A stretch of 64,000 bases of DNA from DATLGB01 sp964242305 (GCA_964242305.1 CAXTBB010000003.1:124001-188000), one strand, 5' to 3'; counted from the stretch's first letter, positions 8,152 to 16,603 are shown. Numbers and translations are program-made. The notes: generated by a model not told the origin, from the sequence alone.

Positions 8152-9240
8152 ATGCGGACGATCTATGGGCCTCAGGGCCCTCGCGTGGTGTTGGACGGGC
8201 GACCGGTTCTGCTCTTGTCCTCGAACAACGCGCTCGGGCTCGCCGACCATTCGCGCGTCCGCGAAGCCGCCGCCGACGCGGCCATGCGCTGGGGCGTCGG
8301 CGCCGGCAGCGCGCGCGACGTGGCCGGCACGATGACCGTCCACCGGCGGCTCGAGGCGGGGCTGGCCGACTTCCACGGGACGGAGGCGGCGCTGCTCGTC
8401 GACGCGCCGGGGCTCCCCGCCGGCCGGGTCTTCGCCGACGCCCTCAACGCGGTCGACGTCCCCGGCGCCGTCGTCTACGAGCACGCCGACGCCGACCATC
8501 TCGGCTGGTGCCTGCGCCAGCATGCCGGCGGGGGCGCCGCCGTGATCGCCACGGACGCGGTGTTCGCCGACGGCGACGTCGCCCCGCTGGCGGAGCTGGC
8601 CGACTACGCCCGCCGCCACGGCGCCCGCCTGGTCGTCGACGAGGCGCACTCCGTCGGCACCCTCGGCCCGGGTGGCCGCGGCGCGCTGGCCGCGGCCGGG
8701 GTGCGGGACGCCGTGCTGATCGGCTCGCTCGGCCACGCCCTCGGCGCCCACGGGCACTACGTCGCCGGCGCGGTCGCCGACCTCGACGCGCTGCCTGCGA
8801 GCCGTGGTATCGCCCCCTCCCCGCCGGTCGTGGCCGGCGCGCAGGCCGCGCTCGAGCTGCTGCTGGAGAAGCCCCACCGGGTCGACAAGCTGGCCGCCAA
8901 CGCGGCCCTGCTGCGCGACGGCCTGGCCCGGGAGGGCTTCGACGTGACCGGCTCGGACACGCACGTCATCGCGCTGGTGGTGGGCGACGAGGCCGACGCG
9001 CGGGCGATGTCCGAGGCGGCGCTCGTCCAGGGCGTCTACGTGGAGGTGCTGGTCGCGGCCGGCACCGCGCGGCTGCGGCTGTGCGCGATGGCGACCCACA
9101 CCCGGCAGGAGCTGGCCGAGGCCGCCCGCGTGATCGGGCGGGCCGCCCTCCGGTGCGGGCTGCGGCCGGGCACGATGGTCTCGGTGGCCGAGGCGCAGAC
9201 CGGCGGTGACGTCGTCCCGCTCGTCCGCCGCGCCGCGTAG
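8152..9240 (+). CDS. 8-amino-7-oxononanoate synthase-like protein lacking the PLP lysine
   Basis: 362 residues, fold-type I aminotransferase of the alpha-oxoamine synthase family. Recognisable elements are SSNNALGLADHSRV, the glycine-rich GVGAGSARDVAGTMTVHRRLE, and the cofactor aspartate motif LVVDEAHSVGTLGPGGRG. At the Schiff-base position, where family members read T-LGKALG, this protein reads SLGHALGAHG, with His195 (CAC at 8734-8736) in place of Lys. The DxNHAS histidine is also missing (DALNAVDV). It therefore cannot form the normal internal aldimine and is probably not a functional biotin enzyme. It has its own -10 box and lies beside a TetR operator. Confidence 0.8.
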   Translation: MRTIYGPQGPRVVLDGRPVLLLSSNNALGLADHSRVREAAADAAMRWGVGAGSARDVAGTMTVHRRLEAGLADFHGTEAALLVDAPGLPAGRVFADALNAVDVPGAVVYEHADADHLGWCLRQHAGGGAAVIATDAVFADGDVAPLAELADYARRHGARLVVDEAHSVGTLGPGGRGALAAAGVRDAVLIGSLGHALGAHGHYVAGAVADLDALPASRGIAPSPPVVAGAQAALELLLEKPHRVDKLAANAALLRDGLAREGFDVTGSDTHVIALVVGDEADARAMSEAALVQGVYVEVLVAAGTARLRLCAMATHTRQELAEAARVIGRAALRCGLRPGTMVSVAEAQTGGDVVPLVRRAA

Positions 9241-9247
9241 GACCCAC

Positions 9248-9661
9248 GTGCTGCCCGAGCTCGTCGGCGCGTTCTCCGCGCTGTACATGACCGGCGTGAT
9301 CTGGTTCGTCCAGCTCGTCCACTACCCGCTGTTCTTCGTCGTCGGCGATGCGAACTGGACCCGCTACCACGCCGGGCACACGCTGCGGACGGGGTGGGCG
9401 GTGGCGCCGGTGATGCTCGCCGAACTGGGCAGCGCGGTCGTGGTCGCGTTCCAGAAGACGGACGCGCTGGCGATCGCCGGCCTGGCGCTGGCCGCGGCCA
9501 CGTGGCTGTTGACCTTCGGGCTCGCCGTCCCGGACCACGGGCGGCTCGACCGCGGCTTCGACGCCCGTGTGGCCCGCCGGCTGGTCACCGTCGGCTGGCT
9601 GCGCACCGCCGCGTGGACCGCGCACGGATGCGTGGCGCTGGCGCTCGTTACGGTGCGGTAG
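9248..9661 (+). CDS. Small integral membrane protein of unknown function
   Basis: 137 residues with about four hydrophobic helices (GAFSALYMTGVIWFVQLVHY, VAPVMLAELGSAVVVAF, LALAAATWLLTFGLAV, TAAWTAHGCVALALVTV). A charged cytosolic loop PDHGRLDRGFDARVARRLV lies between the third and fourth. No enzyme motif is recognised. GTG 9248 was preferred to an in-frame ATG at 9206 because the latter overlaps the upstream gene; AGGA lies 5 bases before the GTG. It directly precedes the HugZ-like gene, whose ATG follows its stop without a gap. Confidence 0.65.
   Translation: MLPELVGAFSALYMTGVIWFVQLVHYPLFFVVGDANWTRYHAGHTLRTGWAVAPVMLAELGSAVVVAFQKTDALAIAGLALAAATWLLTFGLAVPDHGRLDRGFDARVARRLVTVGWLRTAAWTAHGCVALALVTVR
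9649..9654 (+). promoter_or_regulatory. -10 box (TACGGT) inside the end of the upstream gene
   Basis: TACGGT lies 7 bases before the ATG at 9662, giving the HugZ-like gene a possible promoter of its own. Confidence 0.4.
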
Positions 9662-10405
9662 ATGAGCGAGGACGTGCGGCAGCGCACGGCGGCGGAGGAG
9701 GCACGCACCCTGCTGGCGCAATCGAGCGCGGGCACCCTGGCGACGCTCAGCGCCGACGGCGGGCCGTGGGCGTCGCTGGTCGCTTACGGGACGACGGTCG
9801 ACGGCTCACCCGTCCTGCTCGTCTCCACCCTCGCCGAGCACGGACGCAACCTCCGCACCGACGGCCGCGCCAGCCTGTGCGTGGCGGAGGTGGCCACGGG
9901 CGACGACGTGCTCGACTGCGGGCGGGTCACGCTCGCCGGAGTGGCCGAGCGGACGGAGGACGACGCCGCGCTGGCCTCGTTCCAGGCCGCCCACCCGTTC
10001 GCGCGCACCTACGTCGGCTTCGACGACTTCTCGTGCTGGGTCCTGCGCGTCGAGCGGGTGCGCTGGGTGGGTGGCTATGGGCGGATGGACTCGGCCACGG
10101 CCGCGGACTACCACGCCGCCGAGCCCGATCCCGTGGCGGGATCGGCGGTCTCCGCGGCTCGCCACATGAACGACGACCACCCCGACGCGCTCCTGTTGAT
10201 GGCGCAGCGGCTCGCCGGCATACCCGACGCCGAACGGGTGGTGTGCCAGCGCGCCGATCGCTACGGACTGGACCTTTGGGTGCACACCCCGCGTGGCGAC
10301 GAAGCGGCGCGGGTCGGCTTTGCGGAGGCCTGCACCGAGGCGGGCGGCCTTCGCGCGGCGGCGGTCGAGCTGACCCGGCGGGCCCGTCAGTCGCCGGCGG
10401 CGTAG
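9662..10405 (+). CDS. HugZ-like heme-utilisation family protein (PNPOx-like split barrel plus DUF2470)
   Basis: 247 residues. The N-terminal half (AGTLATLSADGGPWASLVAYG, PVLLVSTLAEHGRNLRTDGR) is a pyridoxamine-phosphate-oxidase-like split barrel that usually binds flavin or heme. The C-terminal half contains the DUF2470 signature AARHMNDDHPDALLLMAQ with its conserved histidines. Proteins with this pair of domains bind or degrade heme (HugZ/HutZ). The actual activity is not proven by sequence. The gene converges on the spermidine-synthase-like gene, overlapping its end by 19 bases. Confidence 0.8.
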   Translation: MSEDVRQRTAAEEARTLLAQSSAGTLATLSADGGPWASLVAYGTTVDGSPVLLVSTLAEHGRNLRTDGRASLCVAEVATGDDVLDCGRVTLAGVAERTEDDAALASFQAAHPFARTYVGFDDFSCWVLRVERVRWVGGYGRMDSATAADYHAAEPDPVAGSAVSAARHMNDDHPDALLLMAQRLAGIPDAERVVCQRADRYGLDLWVHTPRGDEAARVGFAEACTEAGGLRAAAVELTRRARQSPAA

Positions 10406-11919
10406 CTGACGATCGACTTGTCGATCAGCCACTCCACCGGCGCGCGGTCGTCCGTGTAGACGTCGCCGCCGCGCAGGGGCGCCTCGAGGCGCCGGCGCAC
10501 GCCGGACGCGATCGCCTGCAGCGGTCTCGGGGCGGCGTCCAGGCGGGCGGGGTCGAGCGCGGTCCGACCCGCGATCAGCAGCGTGTTGACGTCGTCCACC
10601 GGGTCGCGCAGGATCGACGGGAACGACGTCCGCACCGTGGCGGTCAGCACCTTCTCCAGCGCGTCGCTCGAGTCGGGGTGTCCGACGTTGATGATCACGA
10701 CGCCGTTCGCGGTCAGGTGGTCGCGGACGAGCCGGAAGAACTCGCGCGTGGACAGGTAGAAGGGGATGTAGGGCTGGCGGTAGGCGTCCACGAAGATCGT
10801 GTCGTAGCGGCGGTCGCTGCGGCGCAGGAACGGGCGCGCGTCCTCGGAGAAGAAGCGCAGACCGGGGCGGTCGCGCAGGCCGAACCAGCGCTTGCCCAGC
10901 TCTGTCAGCTCGCCGTCGATCTCGACCGCGTCGACGTCCGTGCCCGGGAAGTAGTGCCCGTAGGCGCGGGTCATCGTCCCGGCGCCGTCGCCGAGCACGG
11001 CCAGCGAATGCGGTGGCCGGCCGAGCGCGAGCAGCGGCTCGACCAGGAACGCGTCCCAGTAGTTGCCGGTCAGGTAGGAGCCGGGCCGGTAGAGCGAGTG
11101 GATCGCCTGGCCCTCGTTGAGCTCGAGCGTGCGCGTCCCGTCGGAGGCCTGCAGCACGCGCGCGTACTGGTACTGCGTCTCGCGCTCGTCGATCACGCGA
11201 GCGCCGTCGGCCGCCTTGGTCGTCCCCACCGGGATCAGCAGCAGCGCGGCGATGGCGACCGGCGCGAGCGCGAAGCGGCGGTCGAGGCCGAGCGCGGCCA
11301 CGACGGCCAGCACCGTGGCCAGGATCAGGAAGGTGCGCTGGGTGCCGGCCAGCGGGATCAGGACGAGCGCGCTGGCGAACGTGCCGACCAGCGAGCCGAT
11401 GGTGGAGACGGCGTACAGGCGCCCGGCGGTGCGGCCGGTGGTGGCGACGTCGTCGAGCTCGAGGCGCAGCGCCCACGGTGCGACCGCGCCGAGCAGGAAG
11501 ACGGGGACGGCGACCAGCGCGAGGACGCCGAACAGCGAGCCGGCGGCGGCGCCGACGTCGATGGTGTCGAAGGCGTTCACGGAGATGTTCAGGAACGGTC
11601 GCGCGACGAGCGGGACGAGCGCGAGCAGGGCCGCGGCGGCGAGCACGAGGGCGCACAGCCCACGCAGGTGCGGGTGCCGGTCGGCGAGGCGCCCGCCGAA
11701 CCAGTAGCCGACGCTGAGTGCGAGCAGGACGACGCCGATCGTGTTCGCCCACACGATCGTCGAGGCGCCGAAGAACGGCGCCATCAGACGGGCAGCGGCG
11801 ATCTCGGCGCCGAGCGACGCCGTCCCGCAGACGAAGACGAGGAGACCGAGACTCGGTCTATTCGTCGTATGCGGCGAAGTCTTCCTTGCGCGCGCCGCAG
11901 ACGGGGCAGAACCAGTCAC
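10387..11919 (-). CDS. Membrane-bound spermidine-synthase-like protein
   Basis: An N-terminal hydrophobic domain of about seven helices (starting LGLLVFVCGTASLGAEI) is joined to a C-terminal Rossmann methyltransferase-like domain. That domain has LAVLGDGAGTMTRAYGHYFP, VDAVEIDGEL and YDTIFVDAYRQPYIPFYLST, matching the SpeE-type aminopropyltransferase fold. Most such fusions have no proven polyamine activity. The start is unclear: no ATG, GTG or TTG exists between the rubredoxin stop and the first helix. The nearest upstream codon is GTG 11919 inside the rubredoxin gene; the first ATG (11784) would delete the conserved first helix. A non-AUG start near 11850 is possible. Confidence 0.75.
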   Translation of the reverse strand: MTGSAPSAARARKTSPHTTNRPSLGLLVFVCGTASLGAEIAAARLMAPFFGASTIVWANTIGVVLLALSVGYWFGGRLADRHPHLRGLCALVLAAAALLALVPLVARPFLNISVNAFDTIDVGAAAGSLFGVLALVAVPVFLLGAVAPWALRLELDDVATTGRTAGRLYAVSTIGSLVGTFASALVLIPLAGTQRTFLILATVLAVVAALGLDRRFALAPVAIAALLLIPVGTTKAADGARVIDERETQYQYARVLQASDGTRTLELNEGQAIHSLYRPGSYLTGNYWDAFLVEPLLALGRPPHSLAVLGDGAGTMTRAYGHYFPGTDVDAVEIDGELTELGKRWFGLRDRPGLRFFSEDARPFLRRSDRRYDTIFVDAYRQPYIPFYLSTREFFRLVRDHLTANGVVIINVGHPDSSDALEKVLTATVRTSFPSILRDPVDDVNTLLIAGRTALDPARLDAAPRPLQAIASGVRRRLEAPLRGGDVYTDDRAPVEWLIDKSIVSYAAGD

Positions 11920-12022
11920 CGGGGATGTCCTCGAACGCGGTGCCGGGCGGGATGCCGCCGTCGGGATCGCCGTCGGCGGGGTCGTAGATGAAGCCGCACG
12001 ACTCACAGATGTACTTCTGCAT
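11858..12022 (-). CDS. Rubredoxin
   Basis: 54 residues. Two knuckles, CESCGFIYDP and CPVCGARKEDF, supply the four cysteines of the single-iron Fe(Cys)4 centre, with the GIPPGTAFEDIPGDWFCP core typical of rubredoxins. It is a one-electron carrier, in aerobic actinobacteria often serving alkane hydroxylases or oxygen-detoxifying enzymes. No such enzyme is adjacent; the next gene, whose frame overlaps it, encodes the spermidine-synthase-like protein. TAACGT lies 10 bases before the ATG on the minus strand and overlaps the divergent Nudix promoter. Confidence 0.95.
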   Translation of the reverse strand: MQKYICESCGFIYDPADGDPDGGIPPGTAFEDIPGDWFCPVCGARKEDFAAYDE

Positions 12023-12032
12023 GAGGGGCGGG

Positions 12033-12042
12033 ACGTTAGTGT
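12033..12042. promoter_or_regulatory. Overlapping divergent -10 boxes of rubredoxin and Nudix genes
   Basis: ACGTTAGTGT contains TAACGT on the minus strand (10 bases before the rubredoxin ATG) and TAGTGT on the plus strand (7 bases before the Nudix ATG at 12050). Confidence 0.5.
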
Positions 12043-12049
12043 GCCGATC

Positions 12050-12697
12050 ATGGAGGACGCGGAGCGGGAGCACCCCTTCGAGCCGCTCAACCTGGAGGGG
12101 GAGCCGGTGACCGCGCGCCAGGCGGCCACGGTGCTCGTCCTGCGGGGCGGCGCCGACGCGCTCGAGGTGCTGCTGGTGCAGCGCAATCCGGAGCAGCGCT
12201 TCATGGGCGGCGCGTGGGTCTTCCCCGGCGGTGCCGTCGACGCGGAGGATCGCGACCACCGCGCGGCCGGCGTCCGCGAGGTGCTCGAGGAGGCGGGCGT
12301 GACCGTGGACGCGGAGGGACTCGTCCCCTACTCGCGCTGGATCACGCCCCGGCAGGTCGCCGTCCGCTTCGACACGCACTTCTTCCTCGCGCGCGAGCCC
12401 GAGGACGCCACCCCGAGCGTGGACGGCGACGAGTGCGTCGACTGGGGCTGGTACGCGCCGCAGGACGCCATCGACCGCGACGAGGTCCTGCTCGCCTTCC
12501 CGACCTCGAAGACGCTGGAGGGGCTGGCGACGTTCGTCTCCGCCGACGCGCTGATCGAGTGGGCGCGGGGACGGACGGTCGAGCCGGTCGAGCCCCAGAT
12601 CGTCGTGGAGGGCGAGGTCGCGAAGATCCTGCTCCCGGGCGACGACGCGTACCGTCGTCCAGAGGCCGAGGGCCGGCCGGACGAAACTTCGCAATAA
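12050..12697 (+). CDS. Nudix hydrolase
   Basis: 215 residues. The Nudix core is seen as FMGGAWVFPGGAVDAEDRD and, after a slightly lengthened loop, GVREVLEEAGV, which supplies the metal-binding glutamates. The lengthened spacing and the preceding LLVQRNPEQRFMGGAW resemble the NUDT19/CoA-pyrophosphatase branch, so a nucleoside-diphosphate-linked substrate such as a CoA derivative is possible. No signal peptide. The ATG is fixed by the TAGTGT box 7 bases upstream. It stands alone between rubredoxin and the sigma factor. Confidence 0.88.
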   Translation: MEDAEREHPFEPLNLEGEPVTARQAATVLVLRGGADALEVLLVQRNPEQRFMGGAWVFPGGAVDAEDRDHRAAGVREVLEEAGVTVDAEGLVPYSRWITPRQVAVRFDTHFFLAREPEDATPSVDGDECVDWGWYAPQDAIDRDEVLLAFPTSKTLEGLATFVSADALIEWARGRTVEPVEPQIVVEGEVAKILLPGDDAYRRPEAEGRPDETSQ

Positions 12698-12726
12698 ACC
12701 GCGCAACTCCCGTCGGGGTGCACAGT

Positions 12727-12732
12727 TAGAGT
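12727..12732 (+). promoter_or_regulatory. -10 box (TAGAGT) of the sigma/anti-sigma fusion gene
   Basis: TAGAGT lies 8 bases before the GTG at 12741. GCAACT about 17 bases further upstream could be an ECF-type -35 element, but this is speculative. Confidence 0.4.
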
Positions 12733-12740
12733 GCAGTGTC

Positions 12741-14147
12741 GTGGAAGCCTCCGCATTGCGCGCACCCGCTGTCCACCGCCGGTCACTGGCGATGCCATTG
12801 CTGCGGCTGCGCTCCGACGAGCAGCTCGTCGCGCTCTTCCGGGCCGGCTCTGAAGAGGCGTTCAGCGTCATCCACGACCGCTACCGCCAACGCCTGTTCG
12901 GCTACGTCCGGCAGATGCTCACGGGCGGCGCGAGGGCGGACTCCGAGGACGTCCTGCAGGACGTCTTCGTCCGCGCGTACGGCGCGCTGCGCAACGACGA
13001 CCGCGACGTCAACCTCCGCGCCTGGCTCTACCGCGTCGCCCACAACCGCTGCATCGACCACCTGCGGCGCCCGATGCCGCCGGCCAGCGAGATCTTCGAC
13101 ATGTCCCGCACGCCGCTGCAGGACCCGATCGAGACGGCGCAGCGCCGCGACGACCTGCGCCGCCTGGTCGAGGACGTCGGCCGCCTGCCCGATCAACAGC
13201 GCTCGGCGATCCTCATGCGGGAGATCGACGGGCTCGCCTACGCCGACATCGCGATGGCCCTCGACGTGACGGTCCCCGCCGTGAAGTCCCTGCTGGTGCG
13301 GGCGCGCACCGGACTCGTCGAGGCGATCGAGGCCCGCGACACCGACTGCGCGGTCATCCGCACGGACCTCATGGACTCCTACGACCGCGGCGTCAAGGCC
13401 TCGGGGCGCGCGCGCCGGCACATGCGCGAGTGCTCGGGCTGCCGCGAGTACCGCGGGACGCTCAAGTCGATGCGCCGGTCGTTCGCCGCGCTGTCCCCCG
13501 CCGCGGGGATCGGCCCGCTGGCGCTGGCCGCCAAGGCGCTCGGGCTCGGCGGCGCGAGCGGTGGCGGCGCGGCTGCGTCCGTCGGCGGTGCCGGCGCGAT
13601 CGGCGGCACCATGGCCGGCGCCACCGCGTGCAAGGTCGCCGTGGTCGTGTGCGGCGCGGCTCTGGCCGGCGGCACCGCCGCCGAGGTCCACCATCTCTCC
13701 AAGCCGCCCGCGCGCACCGCGCACACGAGCACGGCGGTGCGCCACACCGCCGTCGCCTCCGCCCCCGTCACCCCGGCCATCACCCGCCGCCGCGCCGACG
13801 TCAGCCTTCCCGCTTCGGCAGCGCCCGCGAAGACGACCGACAGGGACGCCGTCAAGAAGGACGACGCCACCGCGGTCACCGAGACGCCCGCCGTCGCCAC
13901 GGACACCACGCCGGTGACCGCCGACCCGGGCATCACCGCGGACGGCAAGATCGGCCACGGCACCGGCGGCTCGGCCGCGCCCGACGAGGTGGGCAGCGCC
14001 GATCAGCCCACCGTCAAGGCGCCGACCGGCTCCGCCCCGGACCCCGTCGTCACCGTGGTCCCCTCCATCGACCCGACCGCCCCCGCCGACCCGGACGCCA
14101 CCGGCGGCACCCCGCCGCCCACGTCGGGTCCTCCGCCCGAGCACTGA
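12741..14147 (+). CDS. ECF sigma factor fused to an anti-sigma-like zinc finger and membrane tail
   Basis: 468 residues. Residues about 25-95 are sigma region 2 (DVLQDVFVRAYGALRNDDRD, LRAWLYRVAHNRCIDHLRR) and about 130-195 are region 4 (LPDQQRSAILMREIDGLAYA, VTVPAVKSLLVRAR). Then comes a short zf-HC2-like element, HMRECSGC (H-x3-C-x2-C), as in anti-sigma factors. A hydrophobic stretch (KVAVVVCGAALAGGTAAEV) and a long Ala/Pro/Thr-rich tail follow that would lie outside the cell. The arrangement suggests a sigma factor tethered and held inactive by its own anti-sigma domain. A paralogue with the same layout is at 49819-51198. Confidence 0.85.
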   Translation: MEASALRAPAVHRRSLAMPLLRLRSDEQLVALFRAGSEEAFSVIHDRYRQRLFGYVRQMLTGGARADSEDVLQDVFVRAYGALRNDDRDVNLRAWLYRVAHNRCIDHLRRPMPPASEIFDMSRTPLQDPIETAQRRDDLRRLVEDVGRLPDQQRSAILMREIDGLAYADIAMALDVTVPAVKSLLVRARTGLVEAIEARDTDCAVIRTDLMDSYDRGVKASGRARRHMRECSGCREYRGTLKSMRRSFAALSPAAGIGPLALAAKALGLGGASGGGAAASVGGAGAIGGTMAGATACKVAVVVCGAALAGGTAAEVHHLSKPPARTAHTSTAVRHTAVASAPVTPAITRRRADVSLPASAAPAKTTDRDAVKKDDATAVTETPAVATDTTPVTADPGITADGKIGHGTGGSAAPDEVGSADQPTVKAPTGSAPDPVVTVVPSIDPTAPADPDATGGTPPPTSGPPPEH

Positions 14148-14178
14148 GGGCCTGAGCACTCCGCTCGACCACGAGGAG

Positions 14179-15177
14179 GTGGTGATCCGGCGCGGCGCGC
14201 GCTCGGGGCTCTACTCGATCGTGGCGGTCCATTCCACCGCCCGCGGCGCGTCGCTGGGCGGGTGCCGGATGTGGACCTACGCCGACAACCGGCTGGCGCT
14301 GCGCGACGCGCTGCGGCTCTCGGAGGGGATGACGTACAAGGCCGCCGTCGCGGATCTGCACCAGGGCGGCGGCAAGGGCGTCATCGTCGTCCCGCCGGGG
14401 ACGGTCATGGCGGGAGAGCGGCGGCGGGCGGCGCTGCTGGACTTCGGCGAGGTCGTCGAGTCGGTCGGTGGGCGCTACGTCACCGCGGAGGACGTCGGCG
14501 TCACCCCCGCCGACCTCGAGGTCGTCGCCGAGGTCACCTCGCACGTGTCGGCGCTCCCGCGCTCGCGCGGCGGCTCCGGCGATCCGTCGCCGTGGACCGC
14601 GCTGGGCGTGCAGGTCTCGATCGAGGTCGCGTGCGCGCGCGTCTTCGGGACCGCTGACCTCGCCGGCCGGCGGATCGCGGTCATGGGCCTCGGCCACGTC
14701 GGCGGTGACCTCGCCCGGCGCCTGGACGCGGCGGGCGCCGAGCTGCTCGTCACCGACATCGACCGCAGCCGGCTCGAGGTCGGGACGTGGGTCGAGCCGG
14801 ACGCGATCCTGGCTTGTGATGTCGACGTGCTGGCGCCGTGCGCGCTCGGCGGGGTCCTCGACTCGCAGTCCGTGGCGTCGGTGCGAGCGCGCGTCGTCGC
14901 GGGCGCGGCCAACAACCAGCTCGCGGATCCGGACGTCGCCGACCTGCTCGCCGCGCGCGGGATCCTGTGGGTCCCCGACTTCGTCGTCAACGCGGGCGGC
15001 ATCGTCAACATCGCCGTCGAGTTCGCGCCCGGCGGCTACGACGAGGCCCGCGCCGACGCCGACGTGCGCGCCATCGCCGGCACGGTCACCACGGTCCTCG
15101 ACGAGGCCGAGGCCACCGGCACGACCCCTCTCGCCGCCGCCATGGTCATCGCCCGCCGCCGCATCGCGGGCAGGTAG
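14179..15177 (+). CDS. Glu/Leu/Phe/Val dehydrogenase family protein (leucine dehydrogenase-like)
   Basis: 332 residues. The catalytic domain has LSEGMTYKAAVADLHQGGGK with the two conserved lysines, and the NAD-binding Rossmann motif is VMGLGHVGGDLARRL. The C-terminal VNAGGIVNIAVEF is also typical of leucine/phenylalanine dehydrogenases. The reaction is reversible oxidative deamination of an amino acid, probably branched-chain or aromatic. The GTG at 14179 gives a slightly short N-terminus; a CTG start at 14155 would add LSTPLDHE, closer to relatives. It follows the sigma factor gene by 31 bases. Confidence 0.88.
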   Translation: MVIRRGARSGLYSIVAVHSTARGASLGGCRMWTYADNRLALRDALRLSEGMTYKAAVADLHQGGGKGVIVVPPGTVMAGERRRAALLDFGEVVESVGGRYVTAEDVGVTPADLEVVAEVTSHVSALPRSRGGSGDPSPWTALGVQVSIEVACARVFGTADLAGRRIAVMGLGHVGGDLARRLDAAGAELLVTDIDRSRLEVGTWVEPDAILACDVDVLAPCALGGVLDSQSVASVRARVVAGAANNQLADPDVADLLAARGILWVPDFVVNAGGIVNIAVEFAPGGYDEARADADVRAIAGTVTTVLDEAEATGTTPLAAAMVIARRRIAGR

Positions 15178-15181
15178 CGGC

Positions 15182-16591
15182 TCAGCGACCGAGCGTGGCG
15201 AGCACGTCCAGCGCGTCGCCCGTGAACAAGCCGCTCGCGTAGTCGCGGTCGGCGGCGGAGAGCCCGCGCGCGGACAGGCCCGTCAGCAGGCGTGTCCGGG
15301 CGGTGCTCGCCTGCTCCGGCGTCAGGTGGATCGTGACGCCGCTGCGACGGATGATGCGCGCCAGCGCGGCCCCGGCCGCCGCCTCCTTCTTCCTGGCCTT
15401 GCGGAAGCGTTTGTTCAGACCGGCCAGCGCGTCGTCCTGGCGGCTGATGCCGGCGGCCGAGTGCGCCTGCCGAGCCCCGGCCTCCCGGTCCATGGTCACC
15501 TTGATCGCGTGCGCGACCGACGCCGTCCTGCGGGTCGCAGCCAGCAGGTCCGCGGCGGCGGCGCTCGCCCGCTTGCACGTGCGCCGGGCAGCTCCGTGCC
15601 GGCGCCTGCAGGCGGCGCCGCGTTTCGCGGCGGCGACGTGCGCCGGATGTGCGACCAGCCGGAAGTCGGAGCGCGGCGGGTCCTTGACGGTCTGGATCTC
15701 CGCCAGGTTCATCGTGTAGTAGGCCTTGCAGAGCGGTCCCCCGATGGCGATCAGCGCGCCGCCCGCGGCCGCACCCGGTGGACCACCACTGGTGATCAGC
15801 GTCGTCCCGAGCGCGGTCGAGAAGCACGGGTACAGCGCCGCCGGCAGCGTCTGCTTGAGCGCGTCGAGCGCGTTCTTCTTCGCCTGGATCTGCGCCGGCG
15901 TCAGTTGCGATGGCCCGGCACCGCTCGTGTCGCCGTTCGTGGTCACCTGGAGCCGCGCGCTGAAGCTCTCCGTGGTCTGCCGGTCCGAGCCCGTGCCGCT
16001 GTAGGGCATCGAATACGGATTCGACGGGACCCCCACGTCGGCCGTCGCGGGCGACGCGGTCGTCTCGGCGGCGATGGCGTCGTTCGGAGGCACGAACCCG
16101 GGGCCACCCGTCTTGTCGGGGGACCCGCACTTCGAATCGTCCGGCGCGGAGGACTGGACGTAGTAGCCGCTCCTGGGCATCGTCGCCGTGACGCCCACGC
16201 GCGGTGTGGCACCTCCGTAATAGACGTGGATCGGGTCGGGCGCGTCGCCACCCCGCGCCGAGAGGCTTCCCGAGCACGTCATCGCGTCGTTCGGCGGCCT
16301 GAACGCGTTGCTCACCGTGCCCGTGATGCTCAGCGTCCGGCTGATCTGCGTCGCCGTCGGCTGACCCTCCTCGCGACCCGACAGCGCGTACGTCTCCCTC
16401 GCATCCCATTCGAAGTGCATCTTGCCTTGCCAGACCGAGGGGTCCTCGGGCTGATACACGAACGATTGATCGACCGTGCCCGACCACTCCACGGTCACCG
16501 TTCCGTCGTTCGACAACGCCGAGGCCGACGTCGCCCACACCAGCGGCAGCGCGAGCGCAGCGATCACCGCCGAACGGAGTGCGAGGCCCAC
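15182..16591 (-). CDS. Secreted protein of unknown function
   Basis: 469 residues from GTG 16591, which is preceded by TACGGT at 6 bases. The signal peptide is VGLALRSAVIAALALPLVWA. The first 250 residues are rich in Ser, Thr and Asp with two Cys-containing segments (DAMTCSGSL, DDSKCGSPDK) and look like an extracellular beta-rich domain. A middle part has a hydrophobic glycine stretch (PPGAAAGGALIAIGGPLC), and the C-terminal 180 residues are basic and helical. No family was recognised. The open frame extends further upstream, but that stretch is shadow coding. Confidence 0.65.
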   Translation of the reverse strand: MGLALRSAVIAALALPLVWATSASALSNDGTVTVEWSGTVDQSFVYQPEDPSVWQGKMHFEWDARETYALSGREEGQPTATQISRTLSITGTVSNAFRPPNDAMTCSGSLSARGGDAPDPIHVYYGGATPRVGVTATMPRSGYYVQSSAPDDSKCGSPDKTGGPGFVPPNDAIAAETTASPATADVGVPSNPYSMPYSGTGSDRQTTESFSARLQVTTNGDTSGAGPSQLTPAQIQAKKNALDALKQTLPAALYPCFSTALGTTLITSGGPPGAAAGGALIAIGGPLCKAYYTMNLAEIQTVKDPPRSDFRLVAHPAHVAAAKRGAACRRRHGAARRTCKRASAAAADLLAATRRTASVAHAIKVTMDREAGARQAHSAAGISRQDDALAGLNKRFRKARKKEAAAGAALARIIRRSGVTIHLTPEQASTARTRLLTGLSARGLSAADRDYASGLFTGDALDVLATLGR

Positions 16592-16597
16592 GCGCCG

Positions 16598-16603
16598 ACC
16601 GTA
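16598..16603 (-). promoter_or_regulatory. -10 box (TACGGT) of the secreted-protein gene
   Basis: Read on the minus strand, TACGGT lies 6 bases before the GTG at 16591. Confidence 0.45.

Noticed and set aside
11858..12871. Long minus-strand frame extending upstream of rubredoxin
   Set aside because: The extension is a shadow of the Nudix gene; the 54-residue rubredoxin from ATG 12022 is complete.
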